Of a stretch of DNA of 58,331 nt, positions 6,936-16,670 are shown piece by piece. Numbering within the stretch: position 1 is the stretch's first letter; each line of letters begins with the position of its first letter. The position numbers and the translations under genes are program-made. Under the pieces are notes generated by a model. It was not told the origin of the DNA. It saw nothing but the letters and a program-made list of their open reading frames with translations, and ran no database searches. The DNA is from Zetaproteobacteria bacterium CG1_02_55_237 (GTDB taxonomy: Bacteria; Pseudomonadota; Zetaproteobacteria; Mariprofundales; Mariprofundaceae), in assembly GCA_001871195.1 (NCBI GenBank), contig MNXA01000045.1:45845-104175 (forward strand), in the 5' to 3' direction.

Positions 6936-9649
6936 ACTGGTTTTTCATGCTGGGTCTCAGACATCGCTTGCCGGTGCTGGCTGTGCTGCTCGGATTGACT
7001 GCGCTGGCTGCGACCGGTTTGCCGCGTCTGCATATCGATACCGGTATCGAAAGCATGATTGCCGATGGCGATCCCAATCGGCTGATGTACGAGGCCGTGA
7101 CCGAGGAGTTCGGCTCGGATAATCAGACCATGGTATTCGTTCGCGACAAGGCCTTGTGGACGCCGGCCAAGCTGCGCGCGCTCAGGGAATTGCATCTGCG
7201 CCTTGCCGCACTGGAGGCGGTGGAGAGCGTCGACGATATCTTTACCTTGCGCAGCCTGCGTGGCGGGCAGGGTAGTATTCGTTCGCAGGTGTTCGTCGAT
7301 CATATTCCGGACGATCAGCAAGCCCTGAATCAGCTGCGCGCCGATGTGCTTTATAACCCGCTGGTCAGTGGCAATCTGGTTGCGCCGGATGGCGAAGCGC
7401 TTGCCCTGATGGTGGTGGTGCGTGCCGATGCCATGAAGAAAATGGGCTCTGCACAGGTGTATGCCACCCTGCAGGCGGCGCTGGATCGCTCCGCAGGCCA
7501 GTTCGAACGTGTTTTCCAGATTGGTTCGCCACGCATTCAGACGGAAATGGAAGACACCCTGTTCAGGGATATGCGCATGCTTGCGCCGCTTTCGGCAGTG
7601 ATCCTGCTGCTGGTGATTCTGGTTTTTCTGCGCAGTCTGGTGGCCGGGCTGATTCCGCTGATTACCGCAGGCCTCAGCCTTGTCTGGACGCTCGGCATGA
7701 TGGCCTGGGCCGGGATTCCCCTCAATATTCTCAGTGCGATGCTGCCGACGCTGATTATCGTCATCGGCTCGACCGAGGATACGCATCTGGTGTCAGCCTT
7801 TCTGCACGAGGCCGCGCATCATCCGGATCGCGAACGCGAGTTTTGCATCCGCCGCATGATCCGCCGGCTTGGTGTCCCCCTGCTGCTGACCATTGCCACT
7901 ACGGCGCTGGGCTTTGCCAGTAATATATTCAGCAGCATTGAATTGATCCGCGATTTTGCCCTGGCATCGACCTTTGCCATGCTGGCCAATGGTCTGATCA
8001 CTATTCTGCTTGTGCCCATCCTGCTCAGCCTGCTTGGAGCCGGACGATTTGTCGCAAAAGGGGACTCATCCAGGAAAGGCTTGTCCGGTCTTATTCTTGA
8101 GCTCAACAAGAAATCACACCTGACTTTGCAGCGCATGGTGCTGGTGGGAACGGCGCTGTTGTGTGCCTTCTTCCTTTATCAGGCCTCCAATCTGTACGTC
8201 ACCAACGATCCGATGTCCTATTTCAAGGAAGACAAGGCGCTGATTAAGGATGCGGCCGAGGTGCATGAGTATCTGGCCGGCATCAAGGTGTTTTTCATCA
8301 CCCTGCAATCGAATCGGGAGCAGGCATTCATGCATCCGGAACATCTGCGCCGCCTTGCCGAGATTCAGGATTTTATCGTCAAGCAGGGGGTGTTTGATCG
8401 CAGTATTTCGCTGGCTGATTTTCTTAAATTGCTGAATCGTGAATTCCATGGCGGTCAGACTGGCTGGTATCAGGTGCCGTCCAGTCGCCAGCTGGTATCG
8501 CAGTACCTGTTGTTCATGCACCGTCAGGATTTAAACCGCTATGTCAGCCACGATTTCCGTCGTGCCACGATTGTCGTGCGCCACAACATCAGTGATTCGA
8601 ATATCCTGAACCGGAACATTGCTGAATTGCGCGAGGTGGCGCAGGAGATAGCCGGCTCCGATATGCAGGCCTTTGTGCTTGGCGAGAACCTGATGGTCAA
8701 TGAAGCGGCCGAAAGCCTGTTGCTGGCGCAGGTACGCTCACTCGGTCTGTTGCTGTTGATTATCTTCCTGCTGATGTCGGTCATGTTCACCTCCTTCAAG
8801 GGAGGGGTGATTTCCATGGTGCCCAGCTTGATCCCGATTATCCTGATGTTCGGGGTGATGGGGCTGTTGAATATTCCGCTCAATCCCGGCACGGCTATGG
8901 TGGCGGTAATTGCCATCGGTATCGGTATCGATAGCACCATTCATTTGTTGTCGCGCTATAACAAGCTCAGCCGCAAGCTGGGCAATGCCGAGCAGGCGGC
9001 ACGGCAGACGGTACGCGAGGAATCACTGCCCATGATTTCCACCAGCGTGGCTTTGGCGCTTGGCTTCGGCATTCTGTTGCTCTCGGATTTCACCATTATC
9101 GGCCAGTTCGGGGCGCTCTCTGCGGCTACCATGCTGTTTGCCCTGTTTGCCAATCTGATCGTTACGCCGCTGATTATATCACGCGTTCGTCTGGTCGGTC
9201 TGTACGATATTCTGGCCCTGGATATAAACAAAGAAACCTTGCACGCATGCCGTCTGTTTCAGGGTATGTCCGGTTATCAGATTCGCAAGGCTATGCTGAT
9301 CTCCGAGATGTATGAGTACACCAAGGGTGCAAAGGTCATCGAGCAGGGCAATACCGATCGCAGCATGTACCTGATTGTCGGCGGTGAAATGGAGGTTGTG
9401 CATCACGCTGATACAGGCGACATGAAATTGGCTACACTGAAGGCCGGTGATGTCTTCGGCGAAATCGGCTTTGTGCGTGAAATCGAGCGCACCGCTGATG
9501 TGGTGGCGACCAGTGCGGTGAAGGTGTTAAAATTCGATTTCGAAAGGCTGGCACATGATCTGCGCTATTTCCCGCGCATCGTCGCCAAGCTGAATTTCAA
9601 TATCAGTTATATTCTTGGCGAGCGTCTGGCTGATAGTATTAAAAGATAA
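6932..9649 (+). CDS. RND/MMPL-family transporter with C-terminal cyclic-nucleotide-binding domain
   Basis: A 905-residue inner-membrane protein. Two RND/sterol-sensing-type halves are visible: TM1 near residues 12-28, a periplasmic loop, five helices about 210-370 (LIIVIGSTEDTHLVSAFLHE), a second loop, and five helices about 590-745 (VIAIGIGIDSTIHLLSRY). This is the layout of MMPL/HpnN-type lipid exporters. After the last helix, residues about 775-895 form a cNMP-binding beta-barrel with EQGNTDRSMYLIVGGEMEVV and the phosphate-binding cassette FGEIGFVREIERTADVVA (near residue 840), including the expected Glu and Arg. Transport may therefore be gated by cyclic nucleotide or another small ligand. 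Coupling to the LolA-like gene and the pqi genes implies lipid or lipoprotein export. No nucleotide cyclase is nearby. Confidence 0.88.
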   Translation: MNWFFMLGLRHRLPVLAVLLGLTALAATGLPRLHIDTGIESMIADGDPNRLMYEAVTEEFGSDNQTMVFVRDKALWTPAKLRALRELHLRLAALEAVESVDDIFTLRSLRGGQGSIRSQVFVDHIPDDQQALNQLRADVLYNPLVSGNLVAPDGEALALMVVVRADAMKKMGSAQVYATLQAALDRSAGQFERVFQIGSPRIQTEMEDTLFRDMRMLAPLSAVILLLVILVFLRSLVAGLIPLITAGLSLVWTLGMMAWAGIPLNILSAMLPTLIIVIGSTEDTHLVSAFLHEAAHHPDREREFCIRRMIRRLGVPLLLTIATTALGFASNIFSSIELIRDFALASTFAMLANGLITILLVPILLSLLGAGRFVAKGDSSRKGLSGLILELNKKSHLTLQRMVLVGTALLCAFFLYQASNLYVTNDPMSYFKEDKALIKDAAEVHEYLAGIKVFFITLQSNREQAFMHPEHLRRLAEIQDFIVKQGVFDRSISLADFLKLLNREFHGGQTGWYQVPSSRQLVSQYLLFMHRQDLNRYVSHDFRRATIVVRHNISDSNILNRNIAELREVAQEIAGSDMQAFVLGENLMVNEAAESLLLAQVRSLGLLLLIIFLLMSVMFTSFKGGVISMVPSLIPIILMFGVMGLLNIPLNPGTAMVAVIAIGIGIDSTIHLLSRYNKLSRKLGNAEQAARQTVREESLPMISTSVALALGFGILLLSDFTIIGQFGALSAATMLFALFANLIVTPLIISRVRLVGLYDILALDINKETLHACRLFQGMSGYQIRKAMLISEMYEYTKGAKVIEQGNTDRSMYLIVGGEMEVVHHADTGDMKLATLKAGDVFGEIGFVREIERTADVVATSAVKVLKFDFERLAHDLRYFPRIVAKLNFNISYILGERLADSIKR

Positions 9650-9673
9650 GCGTCAGGAGAAGGAAGTGTTCCC

Positions 9674-11689
9674 ATGATTTATCATATGACGCGGGGTTTG
9701 AAGTATGCCGCTTATGCGCTGGCTGTCTTGTTCGTGCTGGCAGCGGGTTTGGTGCTGTACCTTAAGAGCCTCGATTTCAACGATTACAAACCGCAGATTC
9801 AGGAAGCGGTGCAACAGGCTACCGGGCGGGCCCTGATCATTGACGGGCGGATGAACCTGTCCATTTTTTCCATGCATCCGACCCTGGTGCTTGATGGTGT
9901 TCATCTGGCCAATATGCAGGGCGGAAGCCGACCCAATATGCTGGATGTAGAGCGCCTGGAGCTTGAACTAAGCCTGTGGCCGCTGCTCTCCGGCGAGGTG
10001 TACGTCGAAAAACTGGTGTTGCTTCGCCCGGATATCCTGCTCGAAAGACTGGCCGATGGCAGTGCCAACTGGATATTCGACCAGATCGCCTCCGGGGCTG
10101 CACTGGACTCGCTTGTATCCGAGTCTGTTACACTCGACGCATCCGCGCCGCTCAGCCTGCCGTTGGTACATCATGTGCTGATCAGTCAGGCCATGGTTAG
10201 CTATCGCGACGCGATGAATGGGCAAACAGAGAGTCTGAGTATCCCCGAGCTTGAGGTGTGGCAGAAGGGTGAGGGGCTCGATGAGCCGCTACACCTGCTT
10301 GTCAGTGGGGAATACAGAAGTTTTCCACTGAAAATTCAGGGTACGCTCGGCTCGGTGCGTCTGCTGGCGGCCAATCAACCGCTTGATATAGCCCTGAATA
10401 TTGCGATGGCCGGCGCCGAACTGCAGATGGCGGGTAGTGTGGCACGGCCGCTGGATGGCAGCGGCATGGTGCTGGGTGTTGAACTGTCTGCGCCGGGCCT
10501 GGGCGGGTTGGCGAAGCTTGTGGGCATGCCGGTCGCACTTGATCTTCCACTGCATGTGAAGACAGCACTGAAGGACAATGATGATGGCTTCGAGCTGCAC
10601 GGCATGCAGGCCAGCCTCGGGGCTAACGATCTGGCGGGGGATGTCCTTCTTGGCCTGAGCAAGGCGCGTCCGGTAATTAGCGCGACCTTGCAATCAGGGC
10701 GCTTTTCCCTGAACGAACTGCTGCCCGAAGGGAAAGCCGATGCTGTTCAGGGAGGCTCGGGCAAGACGGGTGGGCAGACTGAGCAGCCGAAACGAGTGCT
10801 TCCGGCAGAGCCCCTTGATGTGCAGTCCTTGCGGCTGGTGGATGTCGATATTGCCTACAAGGCCAAGTTGTTCGTTGTGTCGGGTATGCAGTTGACGGAT
10901 ATGGATGTGAAACTGCGTCTTTCCGGCGGGGTGTTGAGCATTTCTCCCTTCAAGGCCCGGCTCGGTGGAGGGACAATTAACTCGACCATCTCCCTGCGCG
11001 GGGACAGGTTGCCTGCAACGTTCGATCTTGCAGTCACCGGGCGCAATATCATTGCCGCACAATTGGTTGAACAGGGTAGCAAGAAGGGTGAAAAACCGAT
11101 GATGGAAGGCGGCAGCACGAATATCGATATAAATCTGAAGGGAACGGGCAAATCGATTGCTGAAATTATGGGGCACAGCAACGGGCGAATCAAGCTGAGC
11201 CTGGGTAAGGCGAAGGTGAAAAGCGATGCCCTGAATCTGGTTGGCGGTGATGTGGTGATGGGCTTGGTTGATAAGCTCAACCCCTTTGCCGAAAGCAAGG
11301 ACTATACGGCTGTGCAATGCGGCGTGGTGCATTTCCGCGTGCAGGATGGCTTGATGGTTTCGGAGGACGGGATTGCCATTGAAACCGACCGCATGAATAT
11401 TCTCAGCGAGGGGGAAATCAATCTGCAGGATGAAACCCTCGATTTGAGCGTTGGTACCGAGCCGCGCGAGGGTATCGGCGTCAATGTTTCCAATATGGTC
11501 AATGTGGTGCGTCTGGGCGGCACGCTGGCCGAACCCGGTATCCGGATGGATGTTGCGAAAAGCGGCAAGGCAGTGGCGCGGGTAGCCGGTGCCGTGATGA
11601 CAGGCGGCCTCTCCCTGCTTGGCGAAGGCCTGTTCAACCGTGTTACAGCGGATAGCAGCCCATGCAAAACCGCACTTGAGATGAAGTGA
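9674..11689 (+). CDS. AsmA-family protein
   Basis: A 671-residue protein with an N-terminal inner-membrane anchor (about residues 9-30). It is followed by the AsmA start pattern LDFNDYKPQIQEAVQQATGR and a long beta-rich periplasmic part. The C-terminal region (NLVGGDVVMGLVDKLNPFAES, then the segment near 575-600) is the AsmA-2-like domain. AsmA-like proteins are thought to form periplasm-spanning grooves for phospholipid transport. Following pqiABC and the RND gene in the same direction, it completes what looks like a lipid-homeostasis operon. The downstream gene starts within its stop codon (four-base overlap). Confidence 0.87.
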   Translation: MIYHMTRGLKYAAYALAVLFVLAAGLVLYLKSLDFNDYKPQIQEAVQQATGRALIIDGRMNLSIFSMHPTLVLDGVHLANMQGGSRPNMLDVERLELELSLWPLLSGEVYVEKLVLLRPDILLERLADGSANWIFDQIASGAALDSLVSESVTLDASAPLSLPLVHHVLISQAMVSYRDAMNGQTESLSIPELEVWQKGEGLDEPLHLLVSGEYRSFPLKIQGTLGSVRLLAANQPLDIALNIAMAGAELQMAGSVARPLDGSGMVLGVELSAPGLGGLAKLVGMPVALDLPLHVKTALKDNDDGFELHGMQASLGANDLAGDVLLGLSKARPVISATLQSGRFSLNELLPEGKADAVQGGSGKTGGQTEQPKRVLPAEPLDVQSLRLVDVDIAYKAKLFVVSGMQLTDMDVKLRLSGGVLSISPFKARLGGGTINSTISLRGDRLPATFDLAVTGRNIIAAQLVEQGSKKGEKPMMEGGSTNIDINLKGTGKSIAEIMGHSNGRIKLSLGKAKVKSDALNLVGGDVVMGLVDKLNPFAESKDYTAVQCGVVHFRVQDGLMVSEDGIAIETDRMNILSEGEINLQDETLDLSVGTEPREGIGVNVSNMVNVVRLGGTLAEPGIRMDVAKSGKAVARVAGAVMTGGLSLLGEGLFNRVTADSSPCKTALEMK

Positions 11690-12231
11690 GCCGGTCTGGT
11701 GATCTTGCCGTAGCGCTGGTGCACCATCCGGTGCTTAATCGCCTAGGCGAGGCTTCGACCACGGCGATCACCTCGATGGATGTGCATGATTTTGCCCGTA
11801 CCTGTGCTTTTTATGATGTGGCGCCCGTGTATCTGGTGCATCCGGCCGAGGGTATGCATGCCATGGTGCATGATATCTGTGCTTACTGGCTGGAGGGCTC
11901 AGGCGGGAAGCGAAACCCGGGGCGGCGCGAGGTGCTATCCCAGATTCGAGTGGTGAATACGCTTGATCAGGTGCAGGGGGATGCGCCGTACAAACTGTGG
12001 TACACATCGGCAGCGCCTCCGCAGAAAGTGTTGCAGGATAGCGAAACCCTGCATGACGAGCCCGGACCGCACCTGATTGTTTTCGGTACAGGATCGGGTC
12101 TGGATGCCTCGAAATTGCCACCCCCAAATGGATGGTTGCGGCCCATCGAAGGTATCGGTAAAGTGCGCCACCTTTCGGTACGAGCAGCGCTTGCCATCTA
12201 TTTGGATCGCTGCCGCCGAGGTGATAGGTAG
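11686..12231 (+). CDS. SPOUT-type RNA methyltransferase (Methyltrn_RNA_4 family)
   Basis: A 181-residue protein from GTG 11686, overlapping the AsmA stop. The opening (VALVHHPVLNRLGEASTTAITSMDVHDFARTCAFYDVAPVYLVHP) and the glycine-rich knot region FGTGSGLDASKLPP match the SAM-dependent RNA methyltransferase family that usually accompanies trmD and rplS. The fold is a SPOUT knot; the RNA substrate is not established. It lies directly before rplS with a 12-base gap, so it is probably co-transcribed. No trmD, rimM or rpsP is present upstream, which departs from the usual ribosomal operon. Confidence 0.78.
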   Translation: MSRSGDLAVALVHHPVLNRLGEASTTAITSMDVHDFARTCAFYDVAPVYLVHPAEGMHAMVHDICAYWLEGSGGKRNPGRREVLSQIRVVNTLDQVQGDAPYKLWYTSAAPPQKVLQDSETLHDEPGPHLIVFGTGSGLDASKLPPPNGWLRPIEGIGKVRHLSVRAALAIYLDRCRRGDR

Positions 12232-12243
12232 TTGGAGGCTTAA

Positions 12244-12615
12244 ATGCGTGCATTGGATGATGTAACCAAGGATCAGATTCGTGACGATATCCCGGCATTC
12301 CGCGAGGGTGATACCGTCCGCGTTAATGTTCGCGTGGTTGATTTCAAGGATACAAAGAAGGGTGTGGAGCGCCGCGAGCGCCTGCAGGCCTATGAAGGCG
12401 TGGTGATTGCGCGTCACAACAAGGGCATTTCCAGCTCTTTCACCGTGCGTAAAATTTCCGGCGGCATTGGTGTGGAGCGTGTGTTCCCGCTGCATTCGCC
12501 GATGCTTGAGAGTATTGCCGTGGTGCGTCATGGCCGCGTGCGTCGTGCCAAGCTGTACTACCTGCGCCAGTTGGCTGGTAAGGCTGCACGTATCCGCGAG
12601 CGTCGTATCCGCTAG
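12244..12615 (+). CDS. rplS: 50S ribosomal protein L19
   Basis: A 123-residue protein with the full L19 pattern: [20 protein letters not shown] at residues about 14-34, then [38 protein letters not shown], and the basic [20 protein letters not shown] near the C-terminus. L19 sits at the interface between the 30S and 50S subunits. The length is slightly above the E. coli protein (115) because of a short basic C-terminal extension. A strong hairpin terminator follows 31 bases after the stop. Confidence 0.98.
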   Translation: MRALDDVTKDQIRDDIPAFREGDTVRVNVRVVDFKDTKKGVERRERLQAYEGVVIARHNKGISSSFTVRKISGGIGVERVFPLHSPMLESIAVVRHGRVRRAKLYYLRQLAGKAARIRERRIR

Positions 12616-12646
12616 TCTTGCGGTGTGCCCGTCGAATATAATCTTG

Positions 12647-12682
12647 CAAGGGGCCCGTTTGGGCCCCTTGTTGTTTCAATTT
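12647..12682 (+). terminator. Rho-independent terminator after rplS
   Basis: A perfect 10-base-pair GC-rich stem (CAAGGGGCCC at 12647-12656 and GGGCCCCTTG at 12661-12670) with a four-base loop GTTT is followed by a T-rich tract (TTGTTTCAATTTT). It should end the transcript carrying the RNA methyltransferase gene and rplS. Confidence 0.93.
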
Positions 12683-12743
12683 TAACCTTGTTTTACCTTT
12701 GATGTTTCAGCCCGTATTGTTGCAAGCCAAGGAGAAGATATAA

Positions 12744-14000
12744 ATGAGTGAGCGTTCCGATTTCTTTCATGCCGATCTGGCCGATACCGTTGTAGCCGAG
12801 GCAATTGCCGCCGAGCTTGGCCGCCAGCAGCATACGCTGGAGCTGATTGCCAGTGAAAACATTGTGTCCAAGGCTGTGATGCAGGCGCAGGGCTCAGTGA
12901 TGACCAATAAGTATGCCGAAGGCTATCCCGGCCGCCGCTATTACGGGGGCTGTGAGCATGTGGATGTGGTCGAGGCTCTGGCTCAGGAGCGCGCCAAGGA
13001 AATTTTCGGCGTCAAGCATGCCAATGTGCAGCCGCATTCGGGGTCGCAGGCCAATATGGCTGTGTATATGGCCGCATTGAATACCGGCGACACCATTATG
13101 GGTATGGACCTGTCGCATGGCGGACACCTGACCCATGGCTCGCCGGTCAATTTTTCCGGCCGCCTGTACAATGTGGTGGCCTATGGCGTGCGTGAGTCTG
13201 ATGAGCGTATTGATTACGATGTCATGCAAGAGTTGGCCCTTGAGCACAGGCCGAAGATGATTATCGGCGGCGCATCCGCCTATGAGCGTGAAATCGATTT
13301 CGCCCGTATGCGCCAGATTGCCGACTCGATTGATGCCATCCTGTTTGTGGATATGGCGCATTATGCCGGCCTGATTGCCGCGGGTGCCTATCCAAGTCCT
13401 GTCGGACATGCACATGTGATTACCACGACCACACACAAAACCCTGCGCGGACCGCGTGGCGGCATGATTTTGACCGATGACGACGAGCTGGCCAAGAAGA
13501 TCAATTCGCGCATCTTCCCGGGTATTCAGGGCGGGCCGCTGATGCATGTGATCGCCGCCAAGGCTGTGGCCTTCGGCGAAGCGCTGGGCGCACAGTTCAA
13601 GGCCGACCAGAAGCAGGTTGTGGTCAATGCGCGCGCATTGGCTGACACGCTGACCAAGGGCGGGCTGCGTATTGTTTCCGGCGGTACCGATTGCCACATG
13701 TTCCGCGTCGACGTACGACCTCAGGGCATCACCGGTAAGGTTGCCGAGCATGCGCTGGAGGCGGCAGGCATTACGGTCAACAAGAACACTATTCCGTTCG
13801 ATCCGGAAAGCCCGTTCGTGACCAGTGGCGTGCGTATTGGCACCTCGGCAATCACCACGCGCGGCATGGGCGAGGCCGAAAGCCGGCAGATCGGCGAGAT
13901 GATACTCAAGGTGCTGGCGGCACCGGAGAATGCTGCGTTGCACGCAGGCGTGCATGCTGAAGTACGGGCACTGACCGATCGTTTTCCGATTTACGACTGA
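12744..14000 (+). CDS. glyA: Serine hydroxymethyltransferase
   Basis: A 418-residue PLP enzyme interconverting serine and glycine with transfer of a one-carbon unit to tetrahydrofolate. AAGGAGAAG lies just before the ATG. Motifs are textbook: [42 protein letters not shown], and the PLP lysine K232 in [14 protein letters not shown]. The length equals that of most bacterial enzymes (about 417). It follows the rplS terminator, so it probably has its own promoter in the short gap. Confidence 0.98.
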   Translation: MSERSDFFHADLADTVVAEAIAAELGRQQHTLELIASENIVSKAVMQAQGSVMTNKYAEGYPGRRYYGGCEHVDVVEALAQERAKEIFGVKHANVQPHSGSQANMAVYMAALNTGDTIMGMDLSHGGHLTHGSPVNFSGRLYNVVAYGVRESDERIDYDVMQELALEHRPKMIIGGASAYEREIDFARMRQIADSIDAILFVDMAHYAGLIAAGAYPSPVGHAHVITTTTHKTLRGPRGGMILTDDDELAKKINSRIFPGIQGGPLMHVIAAKAVAFGEALGAQFKADQKQVVVNARALADTLTKGGLRIVSGGTDCHMFRVDVRPQGITGKVAEHALEAAGITVNKNTIPFDPESPFVTSGVRIGTSAITTRGMGEAESRQIGEMILKVLAAPENAALHAGVHAEVRALTDRFPIYD

Positions 14001-14030
14001 TCTGTACAGAACTGAACAGGAAGTGCACTG

Positions 14031-14498
14031 ATGCATTGTCCCTTTTGCGGTAACGATGATACGCGCGTGATTGACTCGCGCGTTGCCGAAGATGGTGCTG
14101 CGGTGCGCCGTAGACGCGAGTGTGAGGTGTGCGGCAAGCGCTTCTCAAGCTATGAGCGCGCCGAGCTGCGCCTGCCGATGGTGATCAAGAAGGACGGGAC
14201 ACGGCAAAGTTTCGATACGCAGAAGATACGTGGCGGTATGCAGAAGGCGCTGGAAAAGCGCCCGGTGAGTGCCGACGCTCTGGAGCAGGGTGTGCAGGCT
14301 GTGTTGCGTGCGGCTCAGGAAAGCAGCGAATCCGAGATTCCGGCCGGTGTGATCGGCGATTTTGTGATGGAACAGTTGCGCCAGCTCGACGGCGTGGCCT
14401 ACATACGATTTGCTTCGGTGTATCGTGAATTTAAGGATGTGGATGAATTTGTGGCCGCAGTGAAGTCGGCTATGCGGGGTAAGGGAGAAACATCATGA
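14031..14498 (+). CDS. nrdR: Transcriptional repressor NrdR
   Basis: A 155-residue regulator of ribonucleotide reductase genes. The zinc ribbon cysteines C3, C6, C31 and C34 (MHCPFC and CEVCGKRF) are followed by the ATP-cone domain, which opens [19 protein letters not shown]. Length and order are standard. The gene follows glyA by 30 bases and its stop overlaps the ATG of leuB (ATGA). glyA-nrdR is a common bacterial pairing. Confidence 0.97.
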   Translation: MHCPFCGNDDTRVIDSRVAEDGAAVRRRRECEVCGKRFSSYERAELRLPMVIKKDGTRQSFDTQKIRGGMQKALEKRPVSADALEQGVQAVLRAAQESSESEIPAGVIGDFVMEQLRQLDGVAYIRFASVYREFKDVDEFVAAVKSAMRGKGETS

Positions 14499-15577
14499 GT
14501 GTAAACATTACAGTTTTGCCGGGCGATGGCATCGGTCAGGAGATTGTGCGCGAAGCACTGAAGGTGCTTGATGTGCTCAATCGCGGTTTCGATCTGAAAG
14601 CCGAATGGGAAGAGGCTGCCATCGGCGGCGACGGCTATGACCGGGCCGGCGATCCCTATCCAGAGGAAACACGCAAGCTGGCGCATGCCAGCGATGCGGT
14701 GCTGCTTGGTGCAGTAGGCGGAGCCAAATGGGAAGGGCTGGCCAAGCCGCTACGCCCAGAGGCCGGCTTGCTCGGCATTCGCGCTGATCTGGGTCTGTTT
14801 GCCAACTATCGTCCGGCCAAGGTGTATGATCAGTTGCTGGAAGCATCAACGCTGAAGCCTGAAGTGGTGCAGGGTGTGGATATTCTGGTGGTTCGCGAAC
14901 TGGTTTCCGGTGTGTATTTCGGTCAGCCGCGTGGCATTGTACAGGAAGGCGGGCAGCGCCGCGGCATCAACACCATGAGCTATACCGAATCCGAGGTGGA
15001 GCGTATTGCGCGTACTGCTTTTGCTGCGGCGCGCCTGCGTTCAAACCGGGTGTGCAGTGTGGATAAGGCCAATGTGCTGGAAGTATCCGAGCTTTGGCGC
15101 GAAACTGTGATCCGCATCAAAGAAACCGAGTTCCCGGATGTCGAGCTTACCCACATGTATGTCGACAACGCTGCTATGCAGCTGATCCGCAATCCGAAAC
15201 AATTCGATGTGATGGTCACGGGCAATTTGTTCGGTGATATCCTGTCCGACGAGGCCTCCATGTTGACCGGCTCCATCGGCATGCTGCCATCCGCCTCCAT
15301 CGGCGATAAATATGCTATGTACGAACCGATTCATGGTTCGGCGCCCGACATTGCCGGGCAGAACAAGGCAAATCCGTTGGCAACGATTCTTTCCGTTGCC
15401 ATGATGTTGCGCTATTCGCTCGATCAGGCCGGTTTGGCGGATAAGGTGGAAGCAGCGGTTGAGGCAGTGCTGGATGATGGCTTGCGCACGCCCGATCTGG
15501 CTGGCGGCAGCAAGGTAGTCTCATGCTCCGGCATGGGTGATGCAGTGTGTGAAAAATTACAGGTCATGGCGGGTTGA
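14495..15577 (+). CDS. leuB: 3-isopropylmalate dehydrogenase
   Basis: A 360-residue NAD-dependent decarboxylating dehydrogenase of leucine synthesis. The opening [19 protein letters not shown], the [12 protein letters not shown] segment and the metal-binding [25 protein letters not shown] region are typical. FGQPRG, with a preceding [11 protein letters not shown], separates it from isocitrate dehydrogenase. It overlaps nrdR by four bases and asd by one, so nrdR-leuB-asd form a tightly coupled unit. leuC and leuD are not in the window. Confidence 0.96.
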   Translation: MSVNITVLPGDGIGQEIVREALKVLDVLNRGFDLKAEWEEAAIGGDGYDRAGDPYPEETRKLAHASDAVLLGAVGGAKWEGLAKPLRPEAGLLGIRADLGLFANYRPAKVYDQLLEASTLKPEVVQGVDILVVRELVSGVYFGQPRGIVQEGGQRRGINTMSYTESEVERIARTAFAAARLRSNRVCSVDKANVLEVSELWRETVIRIKETEFPDVELTHMYVDNAAMQLIRNPKQFDVMVTGNLFGDILSDEASMLTGSIGMLPSASIGDKYAMYEPIHGSAPDIAGQNKANPLATILSVAMMLRYSLDQAGLADKVEAAVEAVLDDGLRTPDLAGGSKVVSCSGMGDAVCEKLQVMAG

Positions 15578-16608
15578 TGATGAGCGAGTTTCTTGCCCAT
15601 AAGGAAGCTTATAATGTTGCTGTGGTCGGAGCGACCGGCGCGGTCGGTCAGACCATGCTTGAGGTTCTTGCCGAGCGAAATTTCCCGGTGGCTAACCTGG
15701 TGCCGCTGGCCTCCAGTCGCAGCGCCGGCTCCAAGATTGAGTTCAAGGGACAGGACTATGTGGTGCAGGATCTGGAACAGTTCGATCCAGCCGGCCTCGA
15801 TATCGCGCTGTTTTCAGCAGGAGGCGGTACCTCGCTGCAGCATGCGCCGCGTTTTGCCGAAGCCGGTTGCTATGTGATCGACAACTCCAGCGCCTGGCGC
15901 ATGCATGATGATGTATGTCTGGTTGTGCCGGAGGTTAATCTGCATGCGCTGGAGATGGCCAAGGTGAACCGTATCATCGCCAATCCCAATTGCTCCACCA
16001 TCCAGATGGTGGTGGCATTGAAGCCGTTGCACGATGCTGTGCCTATCAAGCGCGTTATCGTATCCACCTATCAGGCTGTGTCCGGCGCCGGGAGCCGGGC
16101 GATTCAGGAGCTGGCCGAGCAGACTCGCAATCTGCTTTCAGGGATTGAGGCCGAAGTGAATGTGTTGCCGGCACGCATTGCTTTCAATGTGGTTCCGCAA
16201 ATCGATGTGTTCATGGACGATGGTTACACCAAGGAAGAGCGCAAGATGATCGATGAAACGCGCAAGATTATGGAGGCGGACATCGCTGTGACCGCCACGA
16301 CGGTGCGCGTGCCGGTTTTTTACGCCCATTCGGAATCAGTTAATGTCACCTTTGAGGGGCCTATGAGTCCGGATATGGCGCGTAATTTGCTTGCTGATGC
16401 CGAGGGTGTTTGCGTGGTGGATGATCCGGGAACGGCTGATTATCCCATGCCCAGCGAGGCTGCGGGCACCGATCCGGTTTGGGTAGGCCGCATTCGCGAG
16501 GACAAGTCTTGCGCGAACTCTTTGAGTTTATGGGTTGTTGCTGATAATATACGTAAGGGTGCGGCTCTAAATGCCGTTCAGATTGCGGAAAAGCTGATTT
16601 GCGATTGA
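15577..16608 (+). CDS. asd: Aspartate-semialdehyde dehydrogenase
   Basis: The ATG at 15577 shares its A with the leuB stop; another ATG follows at 15580. The product (343 residues) reduces aspartyl phosphate to aspartate semialdehyde, the branch point for lysine, threonine and methionine. It also supplies the semialdehyde needed by the carboxyspermidine-type synthase at the left edge. Visible motifs are the Rossmann VVGATGAVGQTMLE, the catalytic cysteine C139 in NPNCSTIQM, and VSTYQAVSGAGSRAIQEL. The length fits the family. Confidence 0.96.
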   Translation: MMSEFLAHKEAYNVAVVGATGAVGQTMLEVLAERNFPVANLVPLASSRSAGSKIEFKGQDYVVQDLEQFDPAGLDIALFSAGGGTSLQHAPRFAEAGCYVIDNSSAWRMHDDVCLVVPEVNLHALEMAKVNRIIANPNCSTIQMVVALKPLHDAVPIKRVIVSTYQAVSGAGSRAIQELAEQTRNLLSGIEAEVNVLPARIAFNVVPQIDVFMDDGYTKEERKMIDETRKIMEADIAVTATTVRVPVFYAHSESVNVTFEGPMSPDMARNLLADAEGVCVVDDPGTADYPMPSEAAGTDPVWVGRIREDKSCANSLSLWVVADNIRKGAALNAVQIAEKLICD

Positions 16609-16670
16609 TGGACTCGGTCTGATGTTGACCGCATGTTAAGCAAAGCGAACGGCTACAAGGAGAACACCGT

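Noticed and set aside
12894-14036. 380-codon minus-strand open frame
   Set aside because: It is antisense to glyA, whose identity is certain. Its His-rich peptide is a by-product of glyA codon use.
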